Origin: DATFDN01 sp963818725
GTDB lineage: Bacteria > Pseudomonadota > Alphaproteobacteria > Acetobacterales > Acetobacteraceae
NCBI GenBank assembly: GCA_963818725.1
Contig: CAWFTU010000001.1
Coordinates: 806,001-870,000, forward strand
DNA length: 64,000 nt
Reading direction: 5' to 3'
The position numbers and the translations under genes are program-made. This document shows positions 9,252 to 17,542 of the stretch, in pieces (positions within the stretch are counted from its first letter, which is position 1; each line of letters begins with the position of its first letter). Below the pieces are notes generated by a model. It ran no database searches. It was not told the origin of the DNA and saw only the letters and a list, made by a program, of their open reading frames with translations.

Positions 9252-10103
9252 TCAGCCAAGCGAAACGCCCAAGAGATCAGCCAGTACGGCCGGCAGGCGG
9301 CCCAATAGTCCGAGCTGCAGGCAACTAGCTTGCCATGCACGCAGATAGGCCGGCAGGGGTAGCGCAGAGCGTTCAGGCCAGCGGTTGAGGGCGCCATAAT
9401 CCTCGATAAGGATCGGTTCGGGTTCGATCAGGCCAAGGATCGCCGGTACGGCGGGCTCGTCATTGGCGTCGAGCCCCTCCTCCCTGTCGAGCTGTGCTTC
9501 GTTCCCTTCAAACCATGCCCGGAGATCGGTCGCGCCGCGATTGTGCGCGTACTGTTCGTACTTCCGGAGTATGTCTCCCCGGTATTGCCGAATGGCCTCC
9601 GCATAGGCGTTGTCGCCAGGAAACGGCGGCTCCGTGGCCCAGCTCTGCGCTAGCAAGTCCAGCGCGCGTAGCGAAAAGGATTCGGCCAGCGCTTCCTCAA
9701 GCCAGCGGCATGGCGGCGGCGCCACCGCCTCATGCTCCCAGCTATTGCAGGTCACATGGCCGAGTTCGTGGCCGAACTGGTACACGAGCTGGCACCACGC
9801 GCGCGCGCCGGCATTCGTCATGATCCAGGCGCTCCTGGCGGGCCTGTCGTGCAACCAGATCGAGGGATAGCCGGATGATTTATTTTCTACCCATATCCGG
9901 TCCGGCTGATGATCGGAGTGCAATGCGATGCGAGCCAGCGCGACCGCGCGCACGCGGGTGATTACCGCCAGTGCGGAGTCCGGCGCCGCGTGCCAGTCCC
10001 CGCGCACCTCGATCGGGCAGCTCGCCAGGGTGGTGGCGCTCATAGCGCGTCTAGCGAAGCTTGCCGAAACGCTGAGGATCAACGCTCGCCGACGGGAGAG
10101 CAT
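9252..10103 (-). CDS. Putative zinc metallopeptidase-like protein with HExxH motif
   Basis: A 283-residue protein of unknown function. It contains VYQFGHELGHVTCN (near residue 112), an HExxH zinc motif, followed about 20 residues later by WLEEALAESFSLRAL, whose glutamate could be the third ligand as in gluzincins. The N-terminus MLSRRRALILSVSASFARRA could be a twin-arginine-type or weak Sec signal, with a small Cys near 29, but prediction by eye is uncertain. It is the last gene of the minus-strand glycosyltransferase set, 53 bases after the methyltransferase. A role in processing the collagen-like protein is speculation. Confidence 0.6.
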   Translation of the reverse strand: MLSRRRALILSVSASFARRAMSATTLASCPIEVRGDWHAAPDSALAVITRVRAVALARIALHSDHQPDRIWVENKSSGYPSIWLHDRPARSAWIMTNAGARAWCQLVYQFGHELGHVTCNSWEHEAVAPPPCRWLEEALAESFSLRALDLLAQSWATEPPFPGDNAYAEAIRQYRGDILRKYEQYAHNRGATDLRAWFEGNEAQLDREEGLDANDEPAVPAILGLIEPEPILIEDYGALNRWPERSALPLPAYLRAWQASCLQLGLLGRLPAVLADLLGVSLG

Positions 10104-10156
10104 GGGGGTCCTGTGTTGCGGGAACGATACGCACGATGGTCACCTCGTCCGGGAGC

Positions 10157-10855
10157 TCACACCGGGAGAACCAAGTAGTTCACCTTGTCCGCATAGCGTG
10201 CAAACTGGCGAACCTCCTCATACCCAAATTGCTGCCTCCAGCTGGCGAATTGCGTGTGATGATTGCTCTCTATCTCGGCGAAAATCGCCGGCCGCCAGCG
10301 TAGCACGGTCTCCCGCAGACCAGCTAGCGCCTCCAGCTCCATTCCCTCGATATCCATCTTGATAAAGTCCACAGGAATGGAACTGAGTGCGGAATCGCCT
10401 CTGATCGCTGGGAACGCCCCCACATCTCCTGGCGAGAACTGCGTCTTGCCGAGATTATTTGGATCGCTGTCTGCCACGGACAGCATGCAATCACGCGACG
10501 CCAGCCCTCGGCCGACAAAGCGCAGATCGACGTTCTGGAGCTGGTTCAGCGCAACGTTGGCGCGCAGGATCGCGATCGCCTCGGGATTCACTTCGAACGG
10601 GATGACTGCCCTGGCATCAAGAAACTTAGCAGCGTAGATAGTATGATTTCCGACATTTGCGCCGATATCAACGAACGTGCTGTGCGGCTTCAGGTATTCG
10701 GCGATGATGTTGAGTTCTTCTTGCTCATAGAAAATGCCGGACAGATGATGATGCTGGATGTGGTCGGCGGGATTGTGAACAAAGAAGACAATCTGCCGAC
10801 CGCCAACCCGGGCGGTGACGATAGAGCCGTCGAGACGGCTATCCACGCCGCCCAT
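10157..10855 (-). CDS. FkbM family SAM-dependent methyltransferase
   Basis: Class I methyltransferase of the FkbM family, whose members commonly O-methylate sugars of glycans or natural products. The SAM-binding loop is FVDIGANVGNHTIYAAKF (near 60-78), followed by the acidic PFEVNPEAIAILRANVALN and the FkbM hallmark VDFIKMDIEGMELEALAGL (near 165). Length of 232 residues is normal. It sits between the GT25 gene and the HExxH gene in the same direction, so methylation of the sugar attached by the neighbouring transferases is a reasonable inference, comparable to methylated sugars on Bacillus collagen-like spore glycoproteins. Confidence 0.82.
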   Translation of the reverse strand: MGGVDSRLDGSIVTARVGGRQIVFFVHNPADHIQHHHLSGIFYEQEELNIIAEYLKPHSTFVDIGANVGNHTIYAAKFLDARAVIPFEVNPEAIAILRANVALNQLQNVDLRFVGRGLASRDCMLSVADSDPNNLGKTQFSPGDVGAFPAIRGDSALSSIPVDFIKMDIEGMELEALAGLRETVLRWRPAIFAEIESNHHTQFASWRQQFGYEEVRQFARYADKVNYLVLPV

Positions 10856-10898
10856 AAACCCCTCCCGGCTCCGTCGCGGCGCTCCTGTGCTGACCCAT

Positions 10899-11654
10899 TC
10901 AGGACCCCTGGACGGTTGAGGTCTCGTGACGGTTCTCTGAAACTACCAGCGGAGGCAAGCAAACAAACGCGTTCATCTGGGGAATGATACCATTCAGCAT
11001 ATAGTCCATCCCCTGATTTTCGATGACCACATCAAAACCGGGAAAAGGGATCGTCATCGGTCGCAGGGGGATGCAGAAATCAAGCATGCGCCGTGCTCCC
11101 CGCGGTGAAACCGAGTAGCACATCAGCCCGAAAAAATGCAGCAGCTTGAAGAGGCTGTGCTCCAATTGCTGCTCTTGGAATTCGGAGAGACCGAAGCGGA
11201 GGCGATCCTGGAACGTGCGGATGACCGCCGGTGACACATTTGGGATAAGATCGACCCAGAGGAATGCATCGAAGTTCCATCCCCAGAGGATGAAATCCCA
11301 GTCGTCCCCGGCCACTTCCACAAGATGTGGCTGTAATGTACTGAAGGCGTGCGAAAAGATCGCATCATCTTCGGCCACAGTTTGGATTCGTCCTGTGGTC
11401 ACGGCCCGTTCCCACTGGGCGAGATGCGACAGGTACACCCCGAGAGCGCCGGGTGTGTAGGGCGGGATGCCCTCCAGGGCACCTTGTGCGCGCAACTCCT
11501 CCTGCGAGACCGCCTGGCCGTCTATCGCACTGAAGCGCTCAACGTTCCGCAGGTGCGCGTTTACGGTCATGAAGTGCTGCAAGCGATCACAGCTGCGGTC
11601 GAGATTGAGCAGGGTGATGCCGCTGTCATCCCAGTCCATAGGTCGCGCCGGCAC
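10899..11654 (-). CDS. Glycosyltransferase family 25 protein, resembles C-terminal half of procollagen galactosyltransferase
   Basis: GT25-type enzyme. The opening ITLLNLDRSCDRLQHF (near residue 13) matches the family's 'INLxRxxDR' start, RFSAIDGQAV follows, and GALGVYLSHLAQWERAVTTG with VAEDDAIF (near 70-100) gives the conserved SH and EDD segments; the C-terminal half of animal COLGALT has GELGCFLSHYNIW and FEDD in the same places. SPRGARRML near 185 corresponds to the 'GA+KLL' helix. GTG at 11654 directly follows the TAA of the upstream gene; ATG at 11639 is an alternative. It is tightly coupled to the adjacent COLGALT-N-like domain, so the two probably act together. Bacterial GT25 enzymes also act on lipooligosaccharide, so the acceptor is inferred from context. 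Confidence 0.8.
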   Translation of the reverse strand: MPARPMDWDDSGITLLNLDRSCDRLQHFMTVNAHLRNVERFSAIDGQAVSQEELRAQGALEGIPPYTPGALGVYLSHLAQWERAVTTGRIQTVAEDDAIFSHAFSTLQPHLVEVAGDDWDFILWGWNFDAFLWVDLIPNVSPAVIRTFQDRLRFGLSEFQEQQLEHSLFKLLHFFGLMCYSVSPRGARRMLDFCIPLRPMTIPFPGFDVVIENQGMDYMLNGIIPQMNAFVCLPPLVVSENRHETSTVQGS

Positions 11655-12800
11655 TTACAGCCGGTCACCGCAACCGCGGCTGGCTATCTCGCCAATAGGA
11701 TCAGCCGTCGCCTGCGTGCTGGGCGCGCTCTGGTGAAAGGACCATCCTGGCAAGCGGGGCTCAAGCTCGGGCCGCAGGAGATCATGCGCGCGCGCAATGC
11801 CGTCCTCGACATAGTGGGGATCGTCCTTGCCGAAGCTGATGTAGCCGTATAGCTGACGATTATCGAGATATTGCGGGATCGCCGCCTTGCGTGCGCTATC
11901 GGAAAACACCACGTATTCGTGGCGCCCTGACGCATCCTCGTAAGTAAGATCGGCGAGGACGTCGGCGCGCAACAGATAGGTACAATGGACGACCGGCATC
12001 TCGATGACGCCGCGCACGTGGCGCTGGAGTGCCCACTCGTACTGGTCGCAGCCCCTGTAATAGCCGTTGTCGTCGATCTCCGCGTGATAGTTTGAGTAGT
12101 ATGCGCCGGGATTGATCAGGCGTAGCAGGGGGGCTGCGATCGGCAGGTTGAGCGCCACCAATTCGCGTAGCGTGCACGGACGCAGGAAGTTGTCCACGTC
12201 GGCGGTGAAGTAGAAATCGCAGCGGTGTTCCAGGGCCTTGCGCAGGCTGGTATTGCGGATGCGCGCCAGCACCCGGAAACGGGTGGCGTTCCACTCATGC
12301 ACACCAAACTGCTGCACCGCGTCGGCGACCGGGGTGGCGTCGAACTCCACGCCGGCATAGAGACGGCCAACCCGATCGAGCCACGCGCGCAGGATGGACT
12401 CGGTGGCGTCGGTATTGTTGTTGGTACGGACGTACAGCACGATCGAGGATTTCGGGTAGTCAAGTGCCTCGATGCACGCCAGGTAAAGCGGTAGCTCCGC
12501 TTCCTTCTGCTTGGCCAGGACCGCCAACAAGGCGCGCGGGGCGCCGGTCACGCGCGAGCGCAACGGGCGCTCGGCTCCCAGGGCATGCTGGTCGAGGAAA
12601 TCTTCGGCACCAAACCGGCCGAGATTGGGCGCGCGCGGTTGTTTGCCAACGGAGAAGCGGGCGTTGCTGAGCACACGCTCCCGCTCCGAGGTGGGCAGTT
12701 TGTTACTGCCTAGTAGGGTAAGGCAGGCATCGAGCAACTCCCGGTAGGCACCCGCCCAGTAAGCGACGATCGAGAACTCGTCGAGCAAGCCGGTACTCAT
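11655..12800 (-). CDS. Glycosyltransferase domain resembling N-terminal half of procollagen galactosyltransferase
   Basis: From about residue 90 this frame aligns with the N-terminal GT domain of animal procollagen galactosyltransferases as I recall it: IVLYVRTNNNTDATESILRA (COLGALT has 'LWVATDHNxDNTxxVLRE'), DFYFTADVDNFLRP (a DxD motif where COLGALT has FVDADN), APLLRLINPGAYYSNYH, NGYYRG and MPVVHCTYLLRAD. The first 50 residues (GLLDEFSIVAYWAGAYRELL and on) instead belong to the C-terminus of the upstream GT2 protein: near 12792 one extra base separates the two frames, and deleting it gives VETWVHEYGLLDEFSIVAYW. I therefore think 11655-13725 is one gene coding a GT2-COLGALT-N fusion of about 690 residues. 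GT25 starts immediately after the stop. Confidence 0.75.
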   Translation of the reverse strand: MSTGLLDEFSIVAYWAGAYRELLDACLTLLGSNKLPTSERERVLSNARFSVGKQPRAPNLGRFGAEDFLDQHALGAERPLRSRVTGAPRALLAVLAKQKEAELPLYLACIEALDYPKSSIVLYVRTNNNTDATESILRAWLDRVGRLYAGVEFDATPVADAVQQFGVHEWNATRFRVLARIRNTSLRKALEHRCDFYFTADVDNFLRPCTLRELVALNLPIAAPLLRLINPGAYYSNYHAEIDDNGYYRGCDQYEWALQRHVRGVIEMPVVHCTYLLRADVLADLTYEDASGRHEYVVFSDSARKAAIPQYLDNRQLYGYISFGKDDPHYVEDGIARAHDLLRPELEPRLPGWSFHQSAPSTQATADPIGEIASRGCGDRL

Positions 12801-13725
12801 GGACCCAGGTTTCGACGAAGAGACCCTCCGGCTTGAGAGTGCTCAGGTCACGGCCCTGGGCGAGCGCGAAGCCCCGCTCGTTCAAACCGTTGATCCGACA
12901 GTAGCGGATCGCGCCATGCAGGGCGTCGGCGCGGTGCGGGCATGCACGATGCGCCCTCAGATAGGTCTCGATGACTTCGTCGGCCGGGTAGCCGAGCCTT
13001 TCCTGCAAACGGGCCGCATTAAGCAGACTAATGAATACCTCGTCGGTCCAGTAGCCCATATCGGCGCGGCGTAGATAAGCCTCCAGGGCAAGCTTCGGTT
13101 CGTCGGCGTCTCGACAGCTCTGTGCCATGTAGAAGGTGTAGCGCGAGATCAGGAACGGGTCTTTTTCCGTTCGAAGTGCGCGCTCAAGAAGCTGCGCGTC
13201 GTCTCGGTACTTGTTCGGATTGCGGCTGCGGTCGCCGTGGATGCCATGCACGATGTGGAAGTCGTCAATCGTGCCGGACACCGCTCCCGGCGGCGTTTCG
13301 ACAAACTCGTGCAGGACGCCTCGATAGTGATAAGGTTTATGGTTGTGCAGGATCTGGGGTCGCCAGTAGCGGTTCGGTCCGGACTGGATGGGAACGAAGT
13401 AGTGGTCGCAGGTGAGCGAGGCGCGGAACTTCGCCCCGTCGAAGCTGTTCGGCAGCGCCACAACGTCGTCGGCGTCCATAATGAACGCGTATTCGATTTC
13501 CTTGTTCTCCTGGAGGCGCTCTAGCGCCAGGGTGCGGTTGGTCGCGAAGTCCTGCCAGGGTTGCTCGAACACTTCTCCTGGCAGTCCTTCGGCTTCCATG
13601 TAGCGGCGGACCACCTCCTGGGTTCCGTCCGTCGAGCCGGTGTCTTCTATCAAGATGTAGTCGATCAGTGGGCGAACGCTGCGCAGGCAGGTCTCGATAA
13701 CGTGCGCTTCATTCTTGACAATCAT
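12703..13725 (-). CDS. GT2 family glycosyltransferase with TPR-like tail (N-terminal part of a fused transferase)
   Basis: GT-A fold family 2 transferase. It begins MIVKNEAHVIETCLRSVRPL, then DYILIEDTGSTDGTQEVVRR and EYAFIMDADDVVAL (the DxD-type metal site near 90), the set seen in SunS/TPR-containing GT2 enzymes; residues 180-290 look like helical repeats. The last 30 or so residues (RLARRVLDRRLLGG onward) are out of frame, because the true continuation GLLDEFSIVAYW lies in the next frame after one extra base near 12792. At the 5' end, the coding strand has GGGAGGT five bases before an ATG at 13747 that is one base out of frame with FGLCMIVKNEAH; removing a base near 13738 would give a well-placed start MPRFGLCMIVKNEA. 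It lies about 85 bases after the collagen-like gene. Confidence 0.78.
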   Translation of the reverse strand: MIVKNEAHVIETCLRSVRPLIDYILIEDTGSTDGTQEVVRRYMEAEGLPGEVFEQPWQDFATNRTLALERLQENKEIEYAFIMDADDVVALPNSFDGAKFRASLTCDHYFVPIQSGPNRYWRPQILHNHKPYHYRGVLHEFVETPPGAVSGTIDDFHIVHGIHGDRSRNPNKYRDDAQLLERALRTEKDPFLISRYTFYMAQSCRDADEPKLALEAYLRRADMGYWTDEVFISLLNAARLQERLGYPADEVIETYLRAHRACPHRADALHGAIRYCRINGLNERGFALAQGRDLSTLKPEGLFVETWVHEYRLARRVLDRRLLGGCLPGVARCLPYPTRQ

Positions 13726-13809
13726 GCACAGGCCGAACTCTCGGCATGCGACCTCCCGGACGGCGGGCCAAGCCGCGAGGGTGCCGAATGCCCGGCACCC
13801 TCGCCCTTG

Positions 13810-15499
13810 TCAATGGCTGCTCGGCTTGATGGCCGCCAGAGCGCCGGACTGCGTGTCCGTCGGCATCATGCCTCCGTAGCCAGGCTGCGACTGCTGGTCG
13901 TAGACACTGTTCGTGCCATTCCCTGCGGTCGCGCTCGACTTGCTCAGCAAGCTAGAGAGATCGCCGAGGGAAACCGCAGTGTTGCTCACCGGCGTCCCCG
14001 AGGGGCCGGAAGTGCTGGTCGCCTGTGACCCGCCATTGAGCTGACTAGACACAAACTGCCACAACTCGTTCTGGAGCCATTGAGTGAGGTTGCTGGCACT
14101 CACCTGCCCGTGCTGGTGGTGCCCATACTGGCCGGCCGGCCCAGTAGCGCCCGTGTAGCCATCGTGTTTCCCAACATAGCCGGTGGCTCCCGTGTAGCCA
14201 TGATGCTTTTGAGGATAGCCGGTCGCTCCGGTTGCGCTGGTGGCGCCCGTCGCTCCGGTTTGACCCGAGGCTCCGGTGGCTCCGCTGGCTCCCGTGGAAC
14301 CGGTTTCGCCCTTGGCTCCAGTGGCGCCGGTAGCGCCCGTCTCTCCAGTAGCACCCATGGCTCCGGTCATCCCCGTCGCGCCGGTTTCGCCCTTGGCGCC
14401 AGTGGCACCCGTCGCGCCTGTCGCGCCCGTGGCACCCGTAGTGCCAGTGGCCCCGGTCGCACCGGTCGCCCCTGTGGCACCCGTCGCCCCGGTCGCCCCT
14501 GTGGCACCCATAGCGCCGGTGGCTCCGGTCGCGCCTGTGGCACCCGTGGCGCCGGTCGCACCTGTGGCACCCTTAGCCCCGGTCGCCCCTGTGGCACCCG
14601 TAGCGCCGGTGGCCCCCGTCGCGCCTGTGGCCCCCGGCCGGGCCGGTGGCCCCGGTCGCCCCTGTGGCCCCGGTCGCGCCAGTCGCCCCTGTGGCCCCGG
14701 TCGGGCCAGTGGCTCCGGTCGCGCCGGTGGCACCCGTAGCGCCAGTCGCCCCGGTCGGGCCGGTGGCTCCGGTCGCACCTGTGGCGCCGGTCGCCCCTGT
14801 GGCACCCGTAGCCCCGGTCGCACCCGTCGGGCCGGTGGCCCCGGTCGCGCCTGTGGCACCCGTCGCGCCGGTGGCCCCGGTCGCCCCCGTGGCCCCGGTC
14901 GCCCCCGTGGCCCCGGTCGCACCGGTCGCACCGGTCGCGCCTGTGGCACCCGTCGCGCCGGTGGCACCTGTGGCTCCGGTCGCGCCAGTCGCACCGGTGG
15001 CGCCTGTCGCCCCGGTCGCACCCTTAGCGCCCGTGGCCCCGGTCGCGCCCGTAGCGCCAGTCGCCCCGGTCGCACCAGTCGCACCCGAGTTCGCAACCAG
15101 CGTTACCGGACCGGCAACGCCCTCTTCTCCCGCATATTCGTTGATCGTGCCGTTAGGGCCGACGTCAGTGGCGATCGCGAAAGCCGTTGTCGTTGGTCCG
15201 CTCGGACCAAAGTAGTCAATCGATCCTGAAATCGGATGAAGAGAGTCTCCGCTCCCATCCCATATGCCGAAAACGTAGCTGCCCGAAGGCAAGCTGCCCT
15301 CGAACGTGTACGGCTTGGCGCTGGCAGCCGTGCCAATGTTAAACGCCGGGGCCACTTCTGGCTTGGCCGTACCCAGCGTGTTCCAGGTTACACCGCCATC
15401 CGCCGAGTAGACGACGTCTATCGTATCGGTCGCGTACGGAGCGGTTCCATTGATGACAAACGTGCTTTCAGTCGAGGATACGTCCGTTGGCGCCGGCAT
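13810..15499 (-). CDS. Collagen-like Gly-X-Thr repeat protein, frameshifted in the repeat
   Basis: The start at 15499 has GGGAG eight bases upstream. Residues 1-138 form a beta-rich, Sec-signal-free N-terminal domain (VVYSADGGVTWNTLG near 30; SGSYVFGIWDGSGDSLHP near 72). From 139 the protein is Gly-X-Y collagen repeat, overwhelmingly GAT with some GPT, GAK, GET, GAM and GAS, about 95 triplets with very few interruptions until a Tyr/His-rich junction (GYTGATGYVGKHDGYTGATG). A 106-residue C-terminal domain (LTQWLQNELWQFVSSQLNGG) follows. The tract changes frame at 14631-14635, a run of five C on the plus strand (G on the coding strand) where four restore ...GPAGATGATG. Thr at the Y position offers dense O-glycosylation sites as in Bacillus BclA. 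Downstream genes are glycosyltransferases and a methyltransferase, so this is their likely acceptor. Export route is unknown. Confidence 0.85.
14131..15085 (-). repeat. Collagen Gly-X-Y coding repeat tract
   Basis: A 9-base period (GGN GCN ACN on the coding strand) runs for about 950 bases. Codon third positions vary (GGC/GGG, GCC/GCG/GCA, ACC/ACG/ACA), so it is an old protein repeat rather than a recent DNA expansion, although several 18-27-base blocks are identical. Triplets with Pro at X or Lys at Y are spaced irregularly. Such GC-rich repeats are prone to slippage and to assembly error. Confidence 0.9.
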
Positions 15500-16239
15500 A
15501 TTGTCGGCTCCCGGAAAGCCTTGTGGCGTGAGGACGAGGGCGGTTTCGATGTCCCATTTCAGAAGCGGTCAACTGTTGGGATCGCGAGCTTGAGAGCACA
15601 CGGTCCTGTCCACGACCGTTTGCACGACCGCGGCACGTGAAGGCATATTCAACACTCCCTGCGGAAGTGCCGGGTGTTTGCAGAGTCCTATTCGTTCCCG
15701 AATGCGGTTCCGGCAACGAATTTCAGATAATACGGAATGCGGCCACGACTTTTCGTCAAGTGGCCCGACTTCGAAGTTCATTGGCTATCCAAAATGCGTA
15801 GATTCCAACTGGATCTTTTGAATGAACCACGTAATATTTGGCCAAGGTCTAGGCGTATAGAGGCGACAATCACATTGTTAATAGGTAAGGTTGACGCCTG
15901 GACAACGCTCCCAAGTTCGTCCCCGAACGCCAGATTGCCTGAATCACATGACAGTGAAATGTGGGCGTCGACGCTTAGCCGCCTATGTCGACACATATTC
16001 AGCGCGAAGTTGCCGCTTTGGATTCAACTAGACTGGGAACATCACGAGCCTGCTTATCTCGATTCGAGCCGTAAGATTCGTGGCGCTATCGATGGTAGCA
16101 CACGAGAGGCGCTCTGCCACCTTTCGCCAGGGCCAAAGAGATAAGGCAAACATTACCGGGTGGCGCCACGCGGTGTCCACGCGTGAACGCCCGTCCGGAT
16201 CCCGGCAACTTGGTAAGGCTTGGTAATTGACCGAACTTA
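15500..16239. other. AT-richer intergenic region between collagen-like gene and metzincin-like gene
   Basis: About 740 bases with no coding frame I trust. By eye it is clearly richer in A and T than the surrounding chromosome (for example the stretches near 15780-15900), which fits recent acquisition of the island. It must contain the promoter of the collagen-like operon; TTGACG and TATTAT occur on the minus strand near 15757 and 15729, but the spacing of about 21 bases is too wide for a confident call. Confidence 0.5.
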
Positions 16240-17154
16240 TTAGGCGGCCGGACGCGCACAGGAGCCGTCGGAGAAGAGTGCTTGCTGGCCGCTAAGCTGC
16301 GGGGCGCCATTATAAGAGACCTGATCGATGTACAGATTGCGGTCCTGTGACGCCGATCCGCCGTAGGCGTCGTTGATAAAATCTATCTCCACCGAAGGCA
16401 CCTTGGCTCCCCAGGTGCCGGTGTAATTGAACGTCTCGGAAGCGCCGTCGCTGTTGAGCGCGGTGACCGAAGTCGGCCCGCCCATCTGCTGGCCATTCAC
16501 CTTGACGATGAACTGCGCATCTCCTTGCCACGCATCCTCCGACAGTTTTAACGTCAACTGATCGGGTGAGACCGCTGCCGGCAAGTCCGATGAGCTGGCA
16601 CCGGCACTGCCGGAAGCGCTCCCCGCCGGCGCGCCGTACAGACTGTCGATGGCGGCGACGTCGGCGGCGTCCGGCGTTTGGTTGTACGGCTGCTGCATGT
16701 GGTTCATGACGGAGTTGGGGTCGCTGCTCTCCGCCAGTCCAAGAGCGGCGCCGAATTCATGGGTCGCGAGTTGCTGCAGTGTTGATGCCGAACCCGAATA
16801 GGTCAGGCTTCCGTCACTGCCGACAATAAGTGGGGTGACCGCCGGATCCTGTAGCAGCACAAGTGCGTTGCTGTACTGCAAATCTGCCGGGTTGTAAGAC
16901 CACATGCTTTCGCCGAGCAATCCGCTCAGGCTGCCATAGCCAATCTGCACATCCGCCTGCGATGGATCGGCAACCTGCACCAAATTCAGACCGGAGACTT
17001 TCGCCCACTGCTGAATCCCGGCCACAACAGCCGCTTGCTGGGTGGAGTCTGCAATTGCATCTGTGACATTCCCCATACCGGACGAGCCGGCTGAGGCGAA
17101 TGCCCAAGTGACGGTATTGCTGCCCCACGTGAGGCCAGAGAGCGGTGTCGCCAT
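16240..17154 (-). CDS. Metzincin-like protein with degenerate zinc site plus CBM60 module
   Basis: Residues 1-175 resemble matrixin-type metzincins: LTWGSNTVTWAFA start, a central THEFGAALGLAESSDPNSVM segment and a closing AIDSLYG. In active enzymes the segment is HExxHxxGxxH; here the second His is Ala and the third is Glu, so catalysis is unlikely unless other residues substitute. Residues 200-290 match Ca-dependent carbohydrate-binding module family 60: LTLKLSEDAWQGDAQFIVKV, then NYTGTWGAKV, IDFINDAYGG and DRNLYIDQVSYNG. No classical signal peptide is visible. The start at 17154 has AGGG nine bases upstream and a strong hairpin further 5'. It may be a glycan-binding pseudoprotease paired with the divergent, more complete relative at 17543. 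Confidence 0.72.
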   Translation of the reverse strand: MATPLSGLTWGSNTVTWAFASAGSSGMGNVTDAIADSTQQAAVVAGIQQWAKVSGLNLVQVADPSQADVQIGYGSLSGLLGESMWSYNPADLQYSNALVLLQDPAVTPLIVGSDGSLTYSGSASTLQQLATHEFGAALGLAESSDPNSVMNHMQQPYNQTPDAADVAAIDSLYGAPAGSASGSAGASSSDLPAAVSPDQLTLKLSEDAWQGDAQFIVKVNGQQMGGPTSVTALNSDGASETFNYTGTWGAKVPSVEIDFINDAYGGSASQDRNLYIDQVSYNGAPQLSGQQALFSDGSCARPAA

Positions 17155-17176
17155 GAATTTTCACCCTAAGCATATC

Positions 17177-17203
17177 AGTGGTGCGGCGGATCGCCGCACC
17201 ACT
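17177..17203 (-). promoter_or_regulatory. Perfect 12-bp inverted repeat in the 5' leader of the 17154 gene
   Basis: AGTGGTGCGGCG, a 3-base loop (GAT on the plus strand) and CGCCGCACCACT form a perfect stem. It lies 23 bases upstream of the minus-strand start codon, just 5' of the ribosome-binding site, with no T-run on either side. It could be an mRNA-stabilising leader hairpin or an operator. The rest of the divergent region, 17204-17542, shows nothing further that I can assign. Confidence 0.6.
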
Positions 17204-17542
17204 TGGTAGGCGGGCCGCTTCTGCATGAGTCGCTATGCAGTGAACAGAGCGAAGTGCACGAATCCGATCCAGACAGCAGATTCTGATCGATCCAGCATTC
17301 GCACGACAACGAAGTTAGGAAATAGTCGGATGCTTGCGGAGTATCTGCTAGGCTGCAATGCGAGGTTTGGATGCTTTACTCATAGCCGCTGCCCGCAATT
17401 CGACCAAAGCCGCGGGTCACCGCCAGTCTTGGCGGAGCAAGGCATCAACGAAGCCACGGGACGCTCACTTTTGACGGCTTTATAACTGCATCAAAATGAT
17501 ACTTTCATAGAGACTGGCTAAGCCGCCTCTCCAGCTTTTGGA

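Noticed and set aside
14131..15229. Plus-strand frame of Ala-Pro-Val repeats and the possibility of a CRISPR array
   Set aside because: The Pro-rich frame is the antisense of the Gly-X-Thr tract. The 9-base coding periodicity has no spacer/repeat alternation, so it is not a CRISPR.
15725..15765. Promoter for the collagen operon from TTGACG and TATTAT on the minus strand
   Set aside because: The spacing of about 21 bases is outside the normal 16-19 range, so I do not list it as a feature.
15737..16144. A 135-codon plus-strand frame in the AT-richer intergenic region
   Set aside because: Composition is not protein-like, there is no ribosome-binding site, and I recognise no motif.
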